From contig JAUWHT010000330.1 in assembly GCA_030605745.1 (NCBI GenBank), positions 1-38,491 of the forward strand: 38,491 bases of DNA. Reading direction: 5' to 3'. The notes below the pieces were generated by a model that was given only the letters and a program-made list of their open reading frames with translations, was not told where the DNA came from and ran no database searches. Both the position numbers and the translations under genes were made by a program. Below, piece by piece: positions 1 through 7,459 of this stretch (positions are counted from its first letter, which is position 1; every line of letters starts with the position of its first letter). This stretch comes from Pirellulales bacterium (GTDB taxonomy: Bacteria; Planctomycetota; Planctomycetia; Pirellulales; Thermoguttaceae).

Positions 1-363
1 CGCGTTCGATTGTCCTGAAGTGGCGGTCGGAAGTACCCCATACGTTTCCCGGCTCTGCTCTATGGCCAATAGAAACAGGTCGGCCATAGTCGGCCGGTAT
101 TCGGGAGCCCGCCCTTTTTTCCATGCCGCGTACTGCATATAGCGAGATGTAATCTCAGGGCGAAAATCCGCACCCAGTGCGACGCGCTCGAGGGTAGACA
201 CAAGTCGCTGCTGCTGCTGAAACTCCGAAGCCCACTCATTTTCGGCCTCACCCAATTCTGTATCGGTCAAGGGCCTTGTAGTGCCGTCGGCCTCGTGAAC
301 CAACCGTACCCAATTGCCATCTTGGTCGATGTCGGTAACAATTCGCGTTCTTGAATCTGACAT
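1..363 (-). CDS. Hypothetical protein, C-terminus cut by window edge
   Basis: An open frame starts at the ATG complementary to 361-363 and stays open to base 1, giving 121 residues with no stop. A good ribosome site (GGTGGAG) lies just upstream of the ATG, which supports a real gene. The protein is hydrophilic, rich in Asp, Glu and Gln, with a run of four Gln near residues 49-52, and no membrane segment or signal peptide. I do not recognise the family. It lies downstream of the recombinase on the same strand, 110 bases away, so it may be cargo of the same integrated element. The intervening 364-473 holds no gene. Confidence 0.6.
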   Translation of the reverse strand, partial: MSDSRTRIVTDIDQDGNWVRLVHEADGTTRPLTDTELGEAENEWASEFQQQQRLVSTLERVALGADFRPEITSRYMQYAAWKKGRAPEYRPTMADLFLLAIEQSRETYGVLPTATSGQSNA

Positions 364-473
364 AATCTCCACCTTTCAGCCGGGTTGCCGGACGGTCGCT
401 CGTGGAAGATGGAGAACCCACAAGCAGACCGGCCGGCCGATGGCGGAAGCTATCCGCACCCGGCAAAGTAAGT

Positions 474-1631
474 TTATTCTTTCGGTTCAGTTTGGTCAAA
501 TGCGAACAGCCACCGCCGAACGTGATTCGTCACGGCCTGCAACCGATCATCGCCGATCCGCTCGCGGTATAGGCTTGCCATATCGTCACGGGTATGGCCC
601 ATAATCAGGTCAATGGCTGGAGCGTCCCGGCACTCATCCGCCACGGTCCGAAAGCTATGCCGTAGAGCATAGAAACTCACCCCCTTACGCTTAATTCCCA
701 AGGAGTTGAGGAGCTTTCGGGTTTCTTTGGAAACTGGATTGTCGCCGGTCCACTTTGCCCAGCTTTGGCCCTGCTTAGTAATGAAAACCAACTCGGAGTT
801 GGCCTTATCTTTGGGCGCCGGCCGCCTGGCAATGACCTCTTGCAGTGCTCTCACAGTTTCCGGCCACAACGGAGCCCGACGGGAAATCGCTGTTTTCGGG
901 CGGGGGAAGTCAATCCACCCGGCTTTCAGGTCAACAGCTTGGCGGGGCAGATTCGCACAGTCCGAATTGCCGAAACCGCAGTTGATTCCGAGTAGGATCA
1001 TCGCCCGGAGCGGTATACCGGCCGCGTCGATCATCCGGCGGATTTCGTCGGCCTCGAACATCCGCAGCCCGCTGCCGTTGCGGGCCCGGCGGATCACGCG
1101 CTTGGACGGCCGCTTGAACTCGGGACCAAACCGAACCGGCCGATCTATCAGCCCCATATCGAGAGCATACTTGAAGACCGTCCGCACTCGCTGGATTTCG
1201 TTGGCCAGGCGGACCGGCCCCGAGGTCTTCGCCAGTGCGGCCCGCAACTGCTCAAAGTCATCGGCCGCCAGGTCATCGACCAGCCGATCCTTCCCGAAGA
1301 AATCCACCAGTTGCTTGGCGATTCTCAGGTGGTCCGCGAACGTTACAGCAACGATCTCTCCCAAATCGAGCTTCCGTTGCTTAGAAGTCAAGAAGCGGTT
1401 GCACAGCTCCCGAAGAGTCAGCTCACCCCGCTTGGCCCTGGGGGTCCGGCCGGCATGTAGGTCATCCTTTTCGTCCAGATACCGCTTGAGGGCCCCATCG
1501 GGGTCATCCCATCGGCCGAAGTAGTGAAGTTTGCCCCTGATTTTCTTCGCCCACCGCTTAGTAGCATGGGGGAACAGCGGGAAGTCCGCGTACGGTTTTC
1601 GGGGCTTTGCCCGCGTGGTAAGATGCGGCAT
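474..1631 (-). CDS. Tyrosine recombinase / phage-type integrase
   Basis: A 385-residue site-specific recombinase. Residues about 70-165 form the SAM-like core-binding domain, residues about 190-370 the catalytic domain. Visible catalytic features are YALRH (321-325), with Arg324 as second arginine, His346 in IMGHT, and the nucleophile Tyr355 in SLYRERI. The first catalytic Arg, expected after strand one, is absent: the position reads GINCGFGNSDCANLP (215-229). This variant box is, from memory, shared by many planctomycete integrases. The HxxR histidine is Tyr321. The ATG start has a strong Shine-Dalgarno (GGAGG, 8 bases upstream). The gene lies 147 bases from tRNA-Arg, a classic integration target. 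Function as integrase is well supported; activity is not proven. Confidence 0.9.
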   Translation of the reverse strand: MPHLTTRAKPRKPYADFPLFPHATKRWAKKIRGKLHYFGRWDDPDGALKRYLDEKDDLHAGRTPRAKRGELTLRELCNRFLTSKQRKLDLGEIVAVTFADHLRIAKQLVDFFGKDRLVDDLAADDFEQLRAALAKTSGPVRLANEIQRVRTVFKYALDMGLIDRPVRFGPEFKRPSKRVIRRARNGSGLRMFEADEIRRMIDAAGIPLRAMILLGINCGFGNSDCANLPRQAVDLKAGWIDFPRPKTAISRRAPLWPETVRALQEVIARRPAPKDKANSELVFITKQGQSWAKWTGDNPVSKETRKLLNSLGIKRKGVSFYALRHSFRTVADECRDAPAIDLIMGHTRDDMASLYRERIGDDRLQAVTNHVRRWLFAFDQTEPKE

Positions 1632-1697
1632 GGCGTTGGCCTCCAGTCAGGTTAATGCCAGGCCCTCCGGTGCACCCCGCCGGGGGGCCACTGTGGT

Positions 1698-1719
1698 AAA
1701 CGGGTGTCAAACAGGTGTC
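1698..1719. repeat. Tandem 11-bp direct repeat upstream of integrase
   Basis: AAACGGGTGTC is followed directly by AAACAGGTGTC (10 of 11 identical), between the integrase start and the tRNA gene. Repeats of this size near an integrase may be recombinase or excisionase binding sites, but that is inference. The rest of 1632-1778 holds no gene; TATAAA at 1762-1767 may be a -10 element for the tRNA. Confidence 0.45.
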
Positions 1720-1778
1720 ACAAGCCAATTTTAGCAAGCCGGCCGAAAACGTCAATAGCACTATAAAACAAGGCGTTC

Positions 1779-1851
1779 GCCCCCGTAGCTCAGGGGATAG
1801 AGCACTGGTTTCCTAAACCAGTTGTCGCAGGTTCGATTCCTGCCGGGGGTA
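1779..1851 (+). tRNA. tRNA-Arg (anticodon CCT)
   Basis: A complete cloverleaf can be folded by hand. The acceptor arm GCCCCCG (1779-1785) pairs with CGGGGGT before discriminator A1851. The D stem is GCTC/GAGC, the anticodon stem CTGGT/ACCAG with loop TTCCTAA (anticodon CCT at 1812-1814), and the T stem GCAGG/CCTGC with loop TTCGATT. CCA is not encoded. It reads the AGG codon. The first acceptor pair is G-U. It sits beside the recombinase gene and is its plausible attachment site. A short hairpin (CGCCG/CGGCG) follows at 1855-1869. Confidence 0.95.
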
Positions 1852-1893
1852 CTTCGCCGTGTAGCGGCGGAATGTGATATGCCTGGAAAATAG

Positions 1894-2157
1894 GGGTTCG
1901 GGGCTCTGAGGTGGGACGCTAAGAACCGAAAACGACTGGCCCGCAAGACCAGGCTCCAGCGGCGAATTGCCCGGCTTACCGACGGCGAACGCGAAGTCCT
2001 TAAATGGCTTGTCCGCGGCAAGTCGAACAAGACGATCGCCGCCGAGCTGGAACTCAGCGTTCGCGCCATCGAGGTCCGCCGGGCCAAGGTGATGGAGAAA
2101 ATGAAGGCCGGATCACTGGCAGAACTGGTGCGGCTAACCGTGGAGGCCAATGTGTAA
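1894..2157 (+). pseudogene. Truncated FixJ/LuxR-family response regulator (HTH only)
   Basis: The open frame after the TAG at 1891-1893 encodes about 87 residues ending at TAA 2155-2157. The C-terminal part is a clear LuxR/FixJ-type helix-turn-helix: LTDGEREVLKWLVRGKSNK, then TIAAELELSVRAIEVRRAK, then a MEKM..SLAELVRL end as in FixJ-like regulators. The Arg/Lys-rich stretch before it resembles the linker that normally follows a receiver domain. The receiver domain is missing and no ATG, GTG or TTG start with a ribosome site precedes the HTH (only CTG at 1906). It starts 42 bases after the tRNA, so truncation may be linked to the integration event. A short functional HTH protein using a rare start is possible but less likely. 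Confidence 0.65.
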
Positions 2158-2163
2158 GGGTTC

Positions 2164-2220
2164 AGGGTTCAGGATTTGGCTTCCAACCATATTCGATTAC
2201 AAACAAAAAGCCTGAACCCT
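2164..2220. repeat. Inverted repeat with heptamer start
   Basis: AGGGTTCAGG (2164-2173) and CCTGAACCCT (2211-2220) are perfect inverted copies 37 bases apart. The left arm overlaps a short 7-base tandem (AGGGTTC twice, about 2157-2170). The repeat lies between the truncated regulator and the convergent DUF4838 gene and could form a terminator-like hairpin, but it has no T run. Confidence 0.6.
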
Positions 2221-2226
2221 GACCAC

Positions 2227-4221
2227 TTAATTCGTTTGGTTGCGGTCGCATGCCAGGTATTCCGGACCGGGTGGCCCCGGGCGGGAAACCGCCCGGGGCC
2301 ACCCGGTCCGGAATTTCAGCGTCTTTTCCGGGTTTGAGATCAGTCGCTCGATGAGCACATCAGTGTACCACGGCTTGGAACTCGGTCGCAGGCGCGCGAT
2401 GCGCCAAAGCCAGTCGGACACGATCCCCGCCTCGCGGCGACCGATAGTGCGGATTTTCAACGTGCGCCCAATGCGGGCGAAATCGGCCAGGCGGCAAGCG
2501 AACGCATCTTCGCTGTCGGCAATCTTGCCGTTTACCAAGTTGCGCTCGTTGAGGTCGGCGAAGAGCACGCAGAACTTCTCCGCTCGCACCCGGTTGAGCA
2601 CTTCGTGATTGTCCGCCACTGCCGCCTCGGCCTCCGCAAAAAGCCCCAACGCTTTTTGCGAGAACTTGGCCGTTACCACCCCAGGATTAGCGCCCTCGCA
2701 CATCTGGTGTATGTTCCGCTGCTCGATTTCTTGGTGGAAAAAGTCGAAATACTCTCTCATCTGCGGCGCGGCCGCCCCGTAGTAGACCCCCATGAACTCG
2801 TCGATTAGCGCCTCGACGTCCGCCTTGGGATCCCACAACAGTTGGCTATGCACGAAAACAAACAGGTGGCGAAAGTTAGTGGGAACGCTACTGTAAGGAG
2901 GGAAGTCAGAGGAACCGTGACCATACCAGATACCCCGGATGCCGTTTTGGGCGTAGAAGTCCAGCTTCCGCTTCATGGCGTAGAAGCTGCCGAATGGCTC
3001 GTAGTATATCTTGTATCCGCGCGGATAGTCGAAGATGTACATGTTTCTCGGGCACTTGGCGATCCAGCCCTTGAGGTCCTCGAAGCCCTGCTTGTTCTTT
3101 TCGCACGTGAGGTCGTGGCTCTGGCAAGCCACGCGGTGTGGATAGGGGCAGAACTGAACCATCACGTTCGGCTCCGGCATGACTCTCTGGGGAGGCGGCG
3201 ACGTGGCCTTGGTGTAGGCGAGCGTGAGGATACGTTTGTCGGGATACTTTGCCGCGACGGCCCGAGCGACCTCGTTCACGTAGTCCAGCAGGCGGTCGGT
3301 CATCTCAACGCCGGGCACGGCGTCCATGGCCTTGCACTTTTCGCACTCACACCACGCACGGCCATCGCCTTGCGACACGCCGAAGAACGTGCGATCCGGT
3401 TGCTTCTCGATCAGCTCCAGTATGCGCTGGGTGGAAATCCTGCGGACCTCCGGATTCGACAGACAGAGGTGTACGTCAAACCTCTTTCGCTTGGGATCGC
3501 GATGAAGTCGTTTCCCATCTTTCTGCAAAGCGAAGTACTCGGGGTGGTCATGGCTGAACTTGTCGAACGGGAGCAGGTACGCCGCGCTGTGAAGCAGGCT
3601 TCCGCGCTCGCCGATCTCCCCGGGGTTGCCCATATCGTCCCTGGGCGTGTGGCCGAGCTTCAAATTGCCGGTGAGACAGCGAAACTCGTAGGACGGCTTT
3701 GCCCGAAGCTCGCAGTTGGGGATCACCAGCTTGCAGAGCTTCGGGACGATCTCGCAGTGCGGCGAGTAGAACTTAACACCCAGATGTCTCAGCAGTGCAT
3801 AGGCGCCGTAGGCCGTGCCAAGGTCGCGTGCACCGCAGATACCCGCTCTGCCCCCGGCAACACGAACCACATAGCCGTCGCGGCCGACTGCTTCCAACTC
3901 CTCTGCTGATATCAGGCCTGCCTGGCGCGCCAGACCGCCTACCGCGATAACGCCCGTTGGAACCTGTCCTCCCGTAACCTCGGTCCGCTTGAGCTTCTTC
4001 CCGGAGATTCGCTCCAGATACGCCACGAGTTCATCGGCGGCCAGCTTTTCCCTGGCGGTATGGTTTGGTCCCAGGGCCACGGCCGTGACCATGACGTCGG
4101 GTTCAATGAAGACCGCCGCCACGACGTCCTCCGAGCGGGCGGACACTTCTTTCTGTTCCGCAAAAACCAGGACGGACACGCTGCAAGTTGCCAAGAACGA
4201 TAAACACAAGAGCTTTTTCAC
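2227..4221 (-). CDS. Exported DUF4838 domain protein
   Basis: A protein of 664 residues from the GTG at 4221, chosen because GGAGG lies seven bases upstream and the following residues (VKKLLCLSFLATCSVSVLVF) form a typical signal peptide; an upstream ATG at 4305 would destroy it. Residues about 40-130 resemble the N-terminal domain seen in alpha-glucuronidase-like enzymes (AREKLAADELVAYLERISGK). The central part has the DUF4838 signature FGVSQGDGRAWCECEKCKAMD (within a SxxDG...CxCxxC pattern). The family is common in planctomycetes and linked by context to carbohydrate use, but the reaction is not known to me. The last ~30 codons run through a perfect 26-bp palindrome (2259-2314), so the C-terminal tail is probably not native. 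Confidence 0.85.
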   Translation of the reverse strand: MKKLLCLSFLATCSVSVLVFAEQKEVSARSEDVVAAVFIEPDVMVTAVALGPNHTAREKLAADELVAYLERISGKKLKRTEVTGGQVPTGVIAVGGLARQAGLISAEELEAVGRDGYVVRVAGGRAGICGARDLGTAYGAYALLRHLGVKFYSPHCEIVPKLCKLVIPNCELRAKPSYEFRCLTGNLKLGHTPRDDMGNPGEIGERGSLLHSAAYLLPFDKFSHDHPEYFALQKDGKRLHRDPKRKRFDVHLCLSNPEVRRISTQRILELIEKQPDRTFFGVSQGDGRAWCECEKCKAMDAVPGVEMTDRLLDYVNEVARAVAAKYPDKRILTLAYTKATSPPPQRVMPEPNVMVQFCPYPHRVACQSHDLTCEKNKQGFEDLKGWIAKCPRNMYIFDYPRGYKIYYEPFGSFYAMKRKLDFYAQNGIRGIWYGHGSSDFPPYSSVPTNFRHLFVFVHSQLLWDPKADVEALIDEFMGVYYGAAAPQMREYFDFFHQEIEQRNIHQMCEGANPGVVTAKFSQKALGLFAEAEAAVADNHEVLNRVRAEKFCVLFADLNERNLVNGKIADSEDAFACRLADFARIGRTLKIRTIGRREAGIVSDWLWRIARLRPSSKPWYTDVLIERLISNPEKTLKFRTGWPRAVSRPGPPGPEYLACDRNQTN
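2259..2314. repeat. Perfect 26-bp palindrome with GAAA loop inside a gene 3' end
   Basis: Arms 2259-2284 and 2289-2314 are exact reverse complements (26/26); the loop is GAAA on the plus strand, a GNRA-type tetraloop. The flanking bases (2258, 2315) do not pair, so the arm length is exactly 26. It lies wholly inside the coding frame of the DUF4838 gene and encodes a Pro/Gly/Arg-rich tail. Confidence 0.95.
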
Positions 4222-4362
4222 GGCTCGACCTCCATCGGAGTTTTTGGGCCCTTTGGTATGACCATTGTACATGGCTAACATACACGAAACACACCTGAAG
4301 TACAACCGGCCAGTGAAACAGAAACCTCATTGCCAGAAACGGTATTCCGTGGTATTCCGGGG

Positions 4363-4620
4363 GTATTCCGGAGACACAACACTAATTTTCATTGGTTCGG
4401 GGACGGCCTAGCTTTGGGGGGCGTAGGTTGCGGCCGGCGATTTTATCGAGCTTGTCGATGAATCGCTACCCGCCGAGCGGGCGGCCCGTTCACTGGTGAC
4501 GACGAAGCAACTCCTGTTGTTTTTCGTCCGTTGGATCTCTCGCCAGTCTTGCCATGCCACCATTGTGCCGACAACCCAAAAGGCGTCAAGAGAAATTAGG
4601 TATTGTGTCCCCGGAATTCC
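4363..4620. repeat. Imperfect terminal inverted repeats around a transposase relic
   Basis: The left end 4363-4389, read on the minus strand, matches the right end 4590-4620 read on the plus strand over about 27 bases; both carry the words AAATTAG, TTGTGTC and CCGGAAT. Between them lies the decayed transposase end. Three copies of GGTATTCCG occur at the left flank (4341-4370). This looks like the remains of an IS200-like or REP-transposase unit of about 260 bp. The rest of 4306-4629 holds no intact gene. Confidence 0.55.
4382..4506 (-). pseudogene. C-terminal relic of an IS200-like (REP-associated) transposase
   Basis: On the minus strand, FIDKLDKIAGRNLRPPKLG followed by RPRTNEN and TAG (4382-4384) matches the usual C-terminus of Y1/IS200-like REP-associated transposases, where a GR.LRP...GRP motif is typical. 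Directly upstream the similarity (VVTSERAARSAGSD) continues in another frame, so a one-base deletion near 4463 is likely. The catalytic HUH and Tyr regions are gone. Recognition rests on memory of the family; a short relic like this could mislead. Confidence 0.5.
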
Positions 4621-4629
4621 CTTTCTCGC

Positions 4630-4956
4630 TCAAAGCCGGAACTCCTCGTTCCACATCTTTCGCACGAGACTCAAATCTTCGTTTGACAGCTTACCAATAC
4701 GGACTTTGAGAAGACTTTTCTCGATGGTCACAACGCGTGAAAGCCTTATAGTGGACGGCTTCTCTAACCCGGTTTCTTGCCACTTGCTGAGCGCCAAATC
4801 CAAGAAGCCTTGATGAGGAACAGACGTGATGCGGCAGACCAGACAATCCGAACCCAAGTCCACCAAAACGAGAACGGGTCTGGCTTTCGCTCCGCGTCCA
4901 GACGTGAAAGGGAAGATGCAGACATATACCTCCCCGAATTCAACGATACTTGTCAT
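4630..4956 (-). CDS. PemK/MazF-type endoribonuclease toxin
   Basis: 108 residues from the ATG at 4956. The family pattern is clear: FGEVYVCIFPFTSGRGAKAR then PVLVLV, CRITS, SKWQETGLEKPSTIRLSRV, and IGKLSNEDLSLV near the end. MazF/PemK toxins cleave mRNA at short sites. A longer frame reaches 5088 but its N-terminal part is the antitoxin gene in another frame. The toxin start overlaps the antitoxin stop by 17 bases, which is the normal arrangement for such pairs and implies coupled translation. Confidence 0.88.
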   Translation of the reverse strand: MTSIVEFGEVYVCIFPFTSGRGAKARPVLVLVDLGSDCLVCRITSVPHQGFLDLALSKWQETGLEKPSTIRLSRVVTIEKSLLKVRIGKLSNEDLSLVRKMWNEEFRL

Positions 4957-5152
4957 AGACTGCATCTTCCTCCGAGTCATCGCTGAGAAATTGGTCATAT
5001 GCCGCCTTTCGCCAGGCGACATCCTCCGAATCCATGTCCACGCAGACCAGAACCGTTGCCTTTCCCTTCTGCGGCAACACAGACGCAATTTCCGGCGGTA
5101 TGCTCAGAGTCTGGTTTCCCGACAACTCAGTCTCGAATTCTACTGTCTTCAT
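4940..5152 (-). CDS. Antitoxin partner of the MazF-like toxin
   Basis: 70 residues from ATG 5152 (alternatives: ATG 5164 or TTG 5173). The N-terminus (KTVEFETELSGNQTLSIPPE) has the look of a short swapped-hairpin DNA-binding antitoxin; the C-terminal part is very acidic (DSEDVAWRKAAYDQFLSDDS), as expected for a toxin-binding tail. It is upstream of, and overlaps, the toxin. It probably represses its own promoter at 5221-5249. The exact antitoxin family is not clear. Confidence 0.75.
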   Translation of the reverse strand: MKTVEFETELSGNQTLSIPPEIASVLPQKGKATVLVCVDMDSEDVAWRKAAYDQFLSDDSEEDAVYDKYR

Positions 5153-5220
5153 AACATCAATCATCTTTCCCAAAAAAGTCTAATATCTGGGGCCACATAA
5201 AACCCCAAACAACGATTCGC

Positions 5221-5249
5221 AGTATAGTATCCCTGTGGCATGTTGTCAA
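5221..5249 (-). promoter_or_regulatory. Sigma-70-type promoter of the mazEF-like pair
   Basis: On the minus strand, -35 TTGACA (5249-5244, perfect) and -10 TATACT (5226-5221, five of six) are 17 bases apart, about 55 bases upstream of the antitoxin gene. Confidence 0.75.
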
Positions 5250-5300
5250 CAGCCGGGTAGTTCCCGCTGGCATTCGGTTGCGGGAGAGGAAGTTCCGGCA

Positions 5301-6245
5301 TTACACAAACAGCCTGCTGACCGACTCGTTGCGGTGGATTCGCTTGATCGCTTCACCCAGTAGTGGGGCGATGCTTTCGACGGTGATCTTTTCGATGGCC
5401 TTCTCGGGGGCCAGTGGGATGGTGTCGGTGATGACCACTCCGTTGACCGGGGAGTTTTCGATCCGTTCGATGGCACCCTCGCAGAGGATGCCGTGGGTGG
5501 CGGCCAGGTAGATTTGCCGGGCGCCGTGTTCGTGTACGACCTCGGCGGCGCCGCAGATCGAACCGGCCGTGCTGATCATGTCGTCGAAGATCAGGGCCGT
5601 CTTGCCATCGACCGGCGCGCCGATGATGTGCTCCTGGCTGGTCTCTTCGGCGCTGGTGCGGCGTTTGTCGATGATCGCCAGGCGGCCGCCCAACCGGCCC
5701 AAGTGCCACCGGGCCCGCTTGATGCTGCCTTCATCCGGACTGACTACCACGATCTCCTCCTCGGCGATGTTCATCTTCTTAAAGTGCCCGTCGATCACCG
5801 GGGCGGCGTACAGATGATCGACCGGTATATCGAAGAAGCCCTGGATCTGGGCGGCGTGCAGGTCCATGGCCAATACCCGGTCGGCGCCGGCCCTGGTAAT
5901 AATGTTGGCCACCAGCTTGGCGGTAATCGGCACCCGGCCCTCGTCCTTGCGGTCTTGCCGGGCGTAGCCGAAGTAGGGCATCACGGCGGTGATTCGCTCG
6001 GCACTGGCCCGCTTGAAACTCTCGATCATAATCAACAGTTCCATCAGGTTTTCGTTGACCAGCGGGCAGGTGGGCTGCACGATGAACACGTCGCGGCCGC
6101 GGACGTCTTCGTCGATCTTGCAGGAGATTTCCCCGTCCGGAAAATTACCCACCACTACCGTGCCCAACGGCAAACCAAGGTAGGCACACACTCGCCGGGC
6201 CAAATCCGGATGGGCCCGGCCGCTGAATAGTTTCATGTCGTTCAT
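5301..6245 (-). CDS. prs: Ribose-phosphate pyrophosphokinase
   Basis: 314 residues, the usual length. It makes PRPP from ribose 5-phosphate and ATP for nucleotide, His and Trp synthesis in the cytosol. Visible: MKLFSGRAHPDLA near the start, ARQDRK (95-100), DLHAAQIQGFFDIPVDHL (128-145), and the PRPP loop IFDDMISTAGS (219-229). The usual SPDHGG loop reads SPDEGS (169-174). Start is ATG 6245 or, more like other family members, ATG 6236. It lies 6 bases after the glmU-like gene and its start codon falls in a heptamer tract (6243-6263) that also holds the glmU stop. It closes a higB-higA-glmU-prs operon. Confidence 0.96.
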   Translation of the reverse strand: MNDMKLFSGRAHPDLARRVCAYLGLPLGTVVVGNFPDGEISCKIDEDVRGRDVFIVQPTCPLVNENLMELLIMIESFKRASAERITAVMPYFGYARQDRKDEGRVPITAKLVANIITRAGADRVLAMDLHAAQIQGFFDIPVDHLYAAPVIDGHFKKMNIAEEEIVVVSPDEGSIKRARWHLGRLGGRLAIIDKRRTSAEETSQEHIIGAPVDGKTALIFDDMISTAGSICGAAEVVHEHGARQIYLAATHGILCEGAIERIENSPVNGVVITDTIPLAPEKAIEKITVESIAPLLGEAIKRIHRNESVSRLFV

Positions 6246-6251
6246 AATTCG

Positions 6252-6998
6252 TCATTTCTCATTCCACTTCATGGCGGCCTCTGCGGCGGCCAATTCTTCC
6301 AGGGTATTCACACCCAGCGATTCGCACGGCCTAAGCACCTGAAGCGCCCGGACCTGCCGGCCCTGGGTCACCATCAGGCCGGGAGCGTCGGTGAGGTAAT
6401 ATTCGCGCAGAACATTATCGGCTCTAACGTGGTCCAACACCTCCAGCAGGTCGCGGCAGTTGAACACATAGTAGCTCCTGTTGACCTCGGTGATCTGGAG
6501 TTGTCCGTCGGTGGCGTCTTTCTCTTCGACGATGCCGATGAAATTCCCCTGGGCGTCGCGGAGTATTCGTCCCAACCCGGTGGGGTTCTTCTTCTGCACG
6601 GTGCCGATGATACAGGCGGCCGGCCGACGGTCGAACTCCTCAAACAATGTTGCGATCGACTCGGGCTGGGCGAGTGGTGAATCGCCGGTCATTACCAGCA
6701 CCGGCCCGTCATAATCGGCAAGCAGTTCGCAGCAGGCCATCACCGCGTGTCCGGTGCCAAGCTGTTCGGTCTGAAGGGCGAATTCCACGTTGTAGCGGCC
6801 ATCCAAGGCCGACCGGACCAGTTCGCCCCGATAGCCGACCACCACGACCGTCCGCTCGACACCTCCTTCGGCCAGGGCGTCCAGCAGATATTCAATCATC
6901 GGCCGCCGGCAGACTTCGATCAACACCTTAGGCAGGTCGGAGTTCATCCGGATGCCCTTTCCGGCGGCCAGCACGATGGCTATGTTTCGGATCATCAT
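6252..6998 (-). CDS. glmU: UDP-N-acetylglucosamine pyrophosphorylase, uridyltransferase domain only
   Basis: 248 residues of the nucleotidyltransferase fold: LAAGKGIRM (10-18) with Lys24, QTEQLGTGHA (76-85), GDSPL (105-109), NPTGLGRILRD (138-148), EEKDAT (158-163). It matches the N-terminal half of bifunctional GlmU, which makes UDP-GlcNAc. The C-terminal left-handed beta-helix acetyltransferase is absent, so acetylation of GlcN-1-P must be done elsewhere if this is the cell's GlmU. It could instead be another sugar nucleotidyltransferase, but the glmU-prs order, known from other bacteria, supports the call. Its ATG overlaps the higA stop as ATGA, and no ribosome site is seen, so translation is probably coupled to higA. 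Confidence 0.85.
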   Translation of the reverse strand: MMIRNIAIVLAAGKGIRMNSDLPKVLIEVCRRPMIEYLLDALAEGGVERTVVVVGYRGELVRSALDGRYNVEFALQTEQLGTGHAVMACCELLADYDGPVLVMTGDSPLAQPESIATLFEEFDRRPAACIIGTVQKKNPTGLGRILRDAQGNFIGIVEEKDATDGQLQITEVNRSYYVFNCRDLLEVLDHVRADNVLREYYLTDAPGLMVTQGRQVRALQVLRPCESLGVNTLEELAAAEAAMKWNEK

Positions 6999-7459
6999 TC
7001 AAATGAAAACACAGTAGGCGACACACCAAAGTAGCCCGACAACTTCCCGATCTGGTCGCGAGTCAGCCGCCGACGGCCTGCAATCACCGCGGACAGCGTG
7101 GGAGCTGCGATGCCGGTATCTCGCTCAATTTGGGCGCGAGTCACTTCCCTAGCCTCAATAAGGTGATCCAATATGTCGGCATCGCTGACCCGTTGTCGCG
7201 GGAAGTTTTTCTTTTCGTAAGCCTCAATGAGTTGAACCAGGATAGACAGATAGCCGTTTTCGCCGCGTGCGAGTTTCCCGGTCCTCACTTTTTTCTTCAG
7301 CAGATCGTTGGCCAATACCAGGGCCTGCTTATGAACATCCGCCGATTCAATAGGCAAGAGCGGAAAGCTCCGGATTAGCCTGAGATAGTCCTTGGGCGCA
7401 GGAGCCGGCACGCGCGCCACCGACTTCTTGGTCTTGATCTTAATCGCATTCGCACTCAT
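6995..7459 (-). CDS. HigA-type antitoxin, XRE-family HTH
   Basis: 154 residues. The N-terminal third holds a Lys/Pro-rich stretch and YLRLIRSFPLLPIES, typical of the longer HigA proteins paired with HigB-2-like toxins; the C-terminal part is an XRE helix-turn-helix (VTRAQIERDTGIAAPTLSAV, then RRRLTRDQIGKLSGYFGV). It should bind the toxin and repress the promoter at 7799-7826. It overlaps the toxin frame by 20 bases and the glmU start by 4. The frame is intact, unlike the toxin. Confidence 0.85.
   Translation of the reverse strand: MSANAIKIKTKKSVARVPAPAPKDYLRLIRSFPLLPIESADVHKQALVLANDLLKKKVRTGKLARGENGYLSILVQLIEAYEKKNFPRQRVSDADILDHLIEAREVTRAQIERDTGIAAPTLSAVIAGRRRLTRDQIGKLSGYFGVSPTVFSFE

Noticed and set aside
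706..1524. Plus-strand frame of 272 codons
   Set aside because: Antisense to the recombinase gene; Ser/Arg-rich shadow translation.
2842..3909. Plus-strand frame of 355 codons
   Set aside because: Antisense shadow of the DUF4838 gene; no ribosome site, no recognisable domain.
5168..5220. Hairpin GGGGCC/CCCC region near 5190 as a riboswitch or terminator
   Set aside because: Only four G-C pairs with a long loop; no recognisable riboswitch core.
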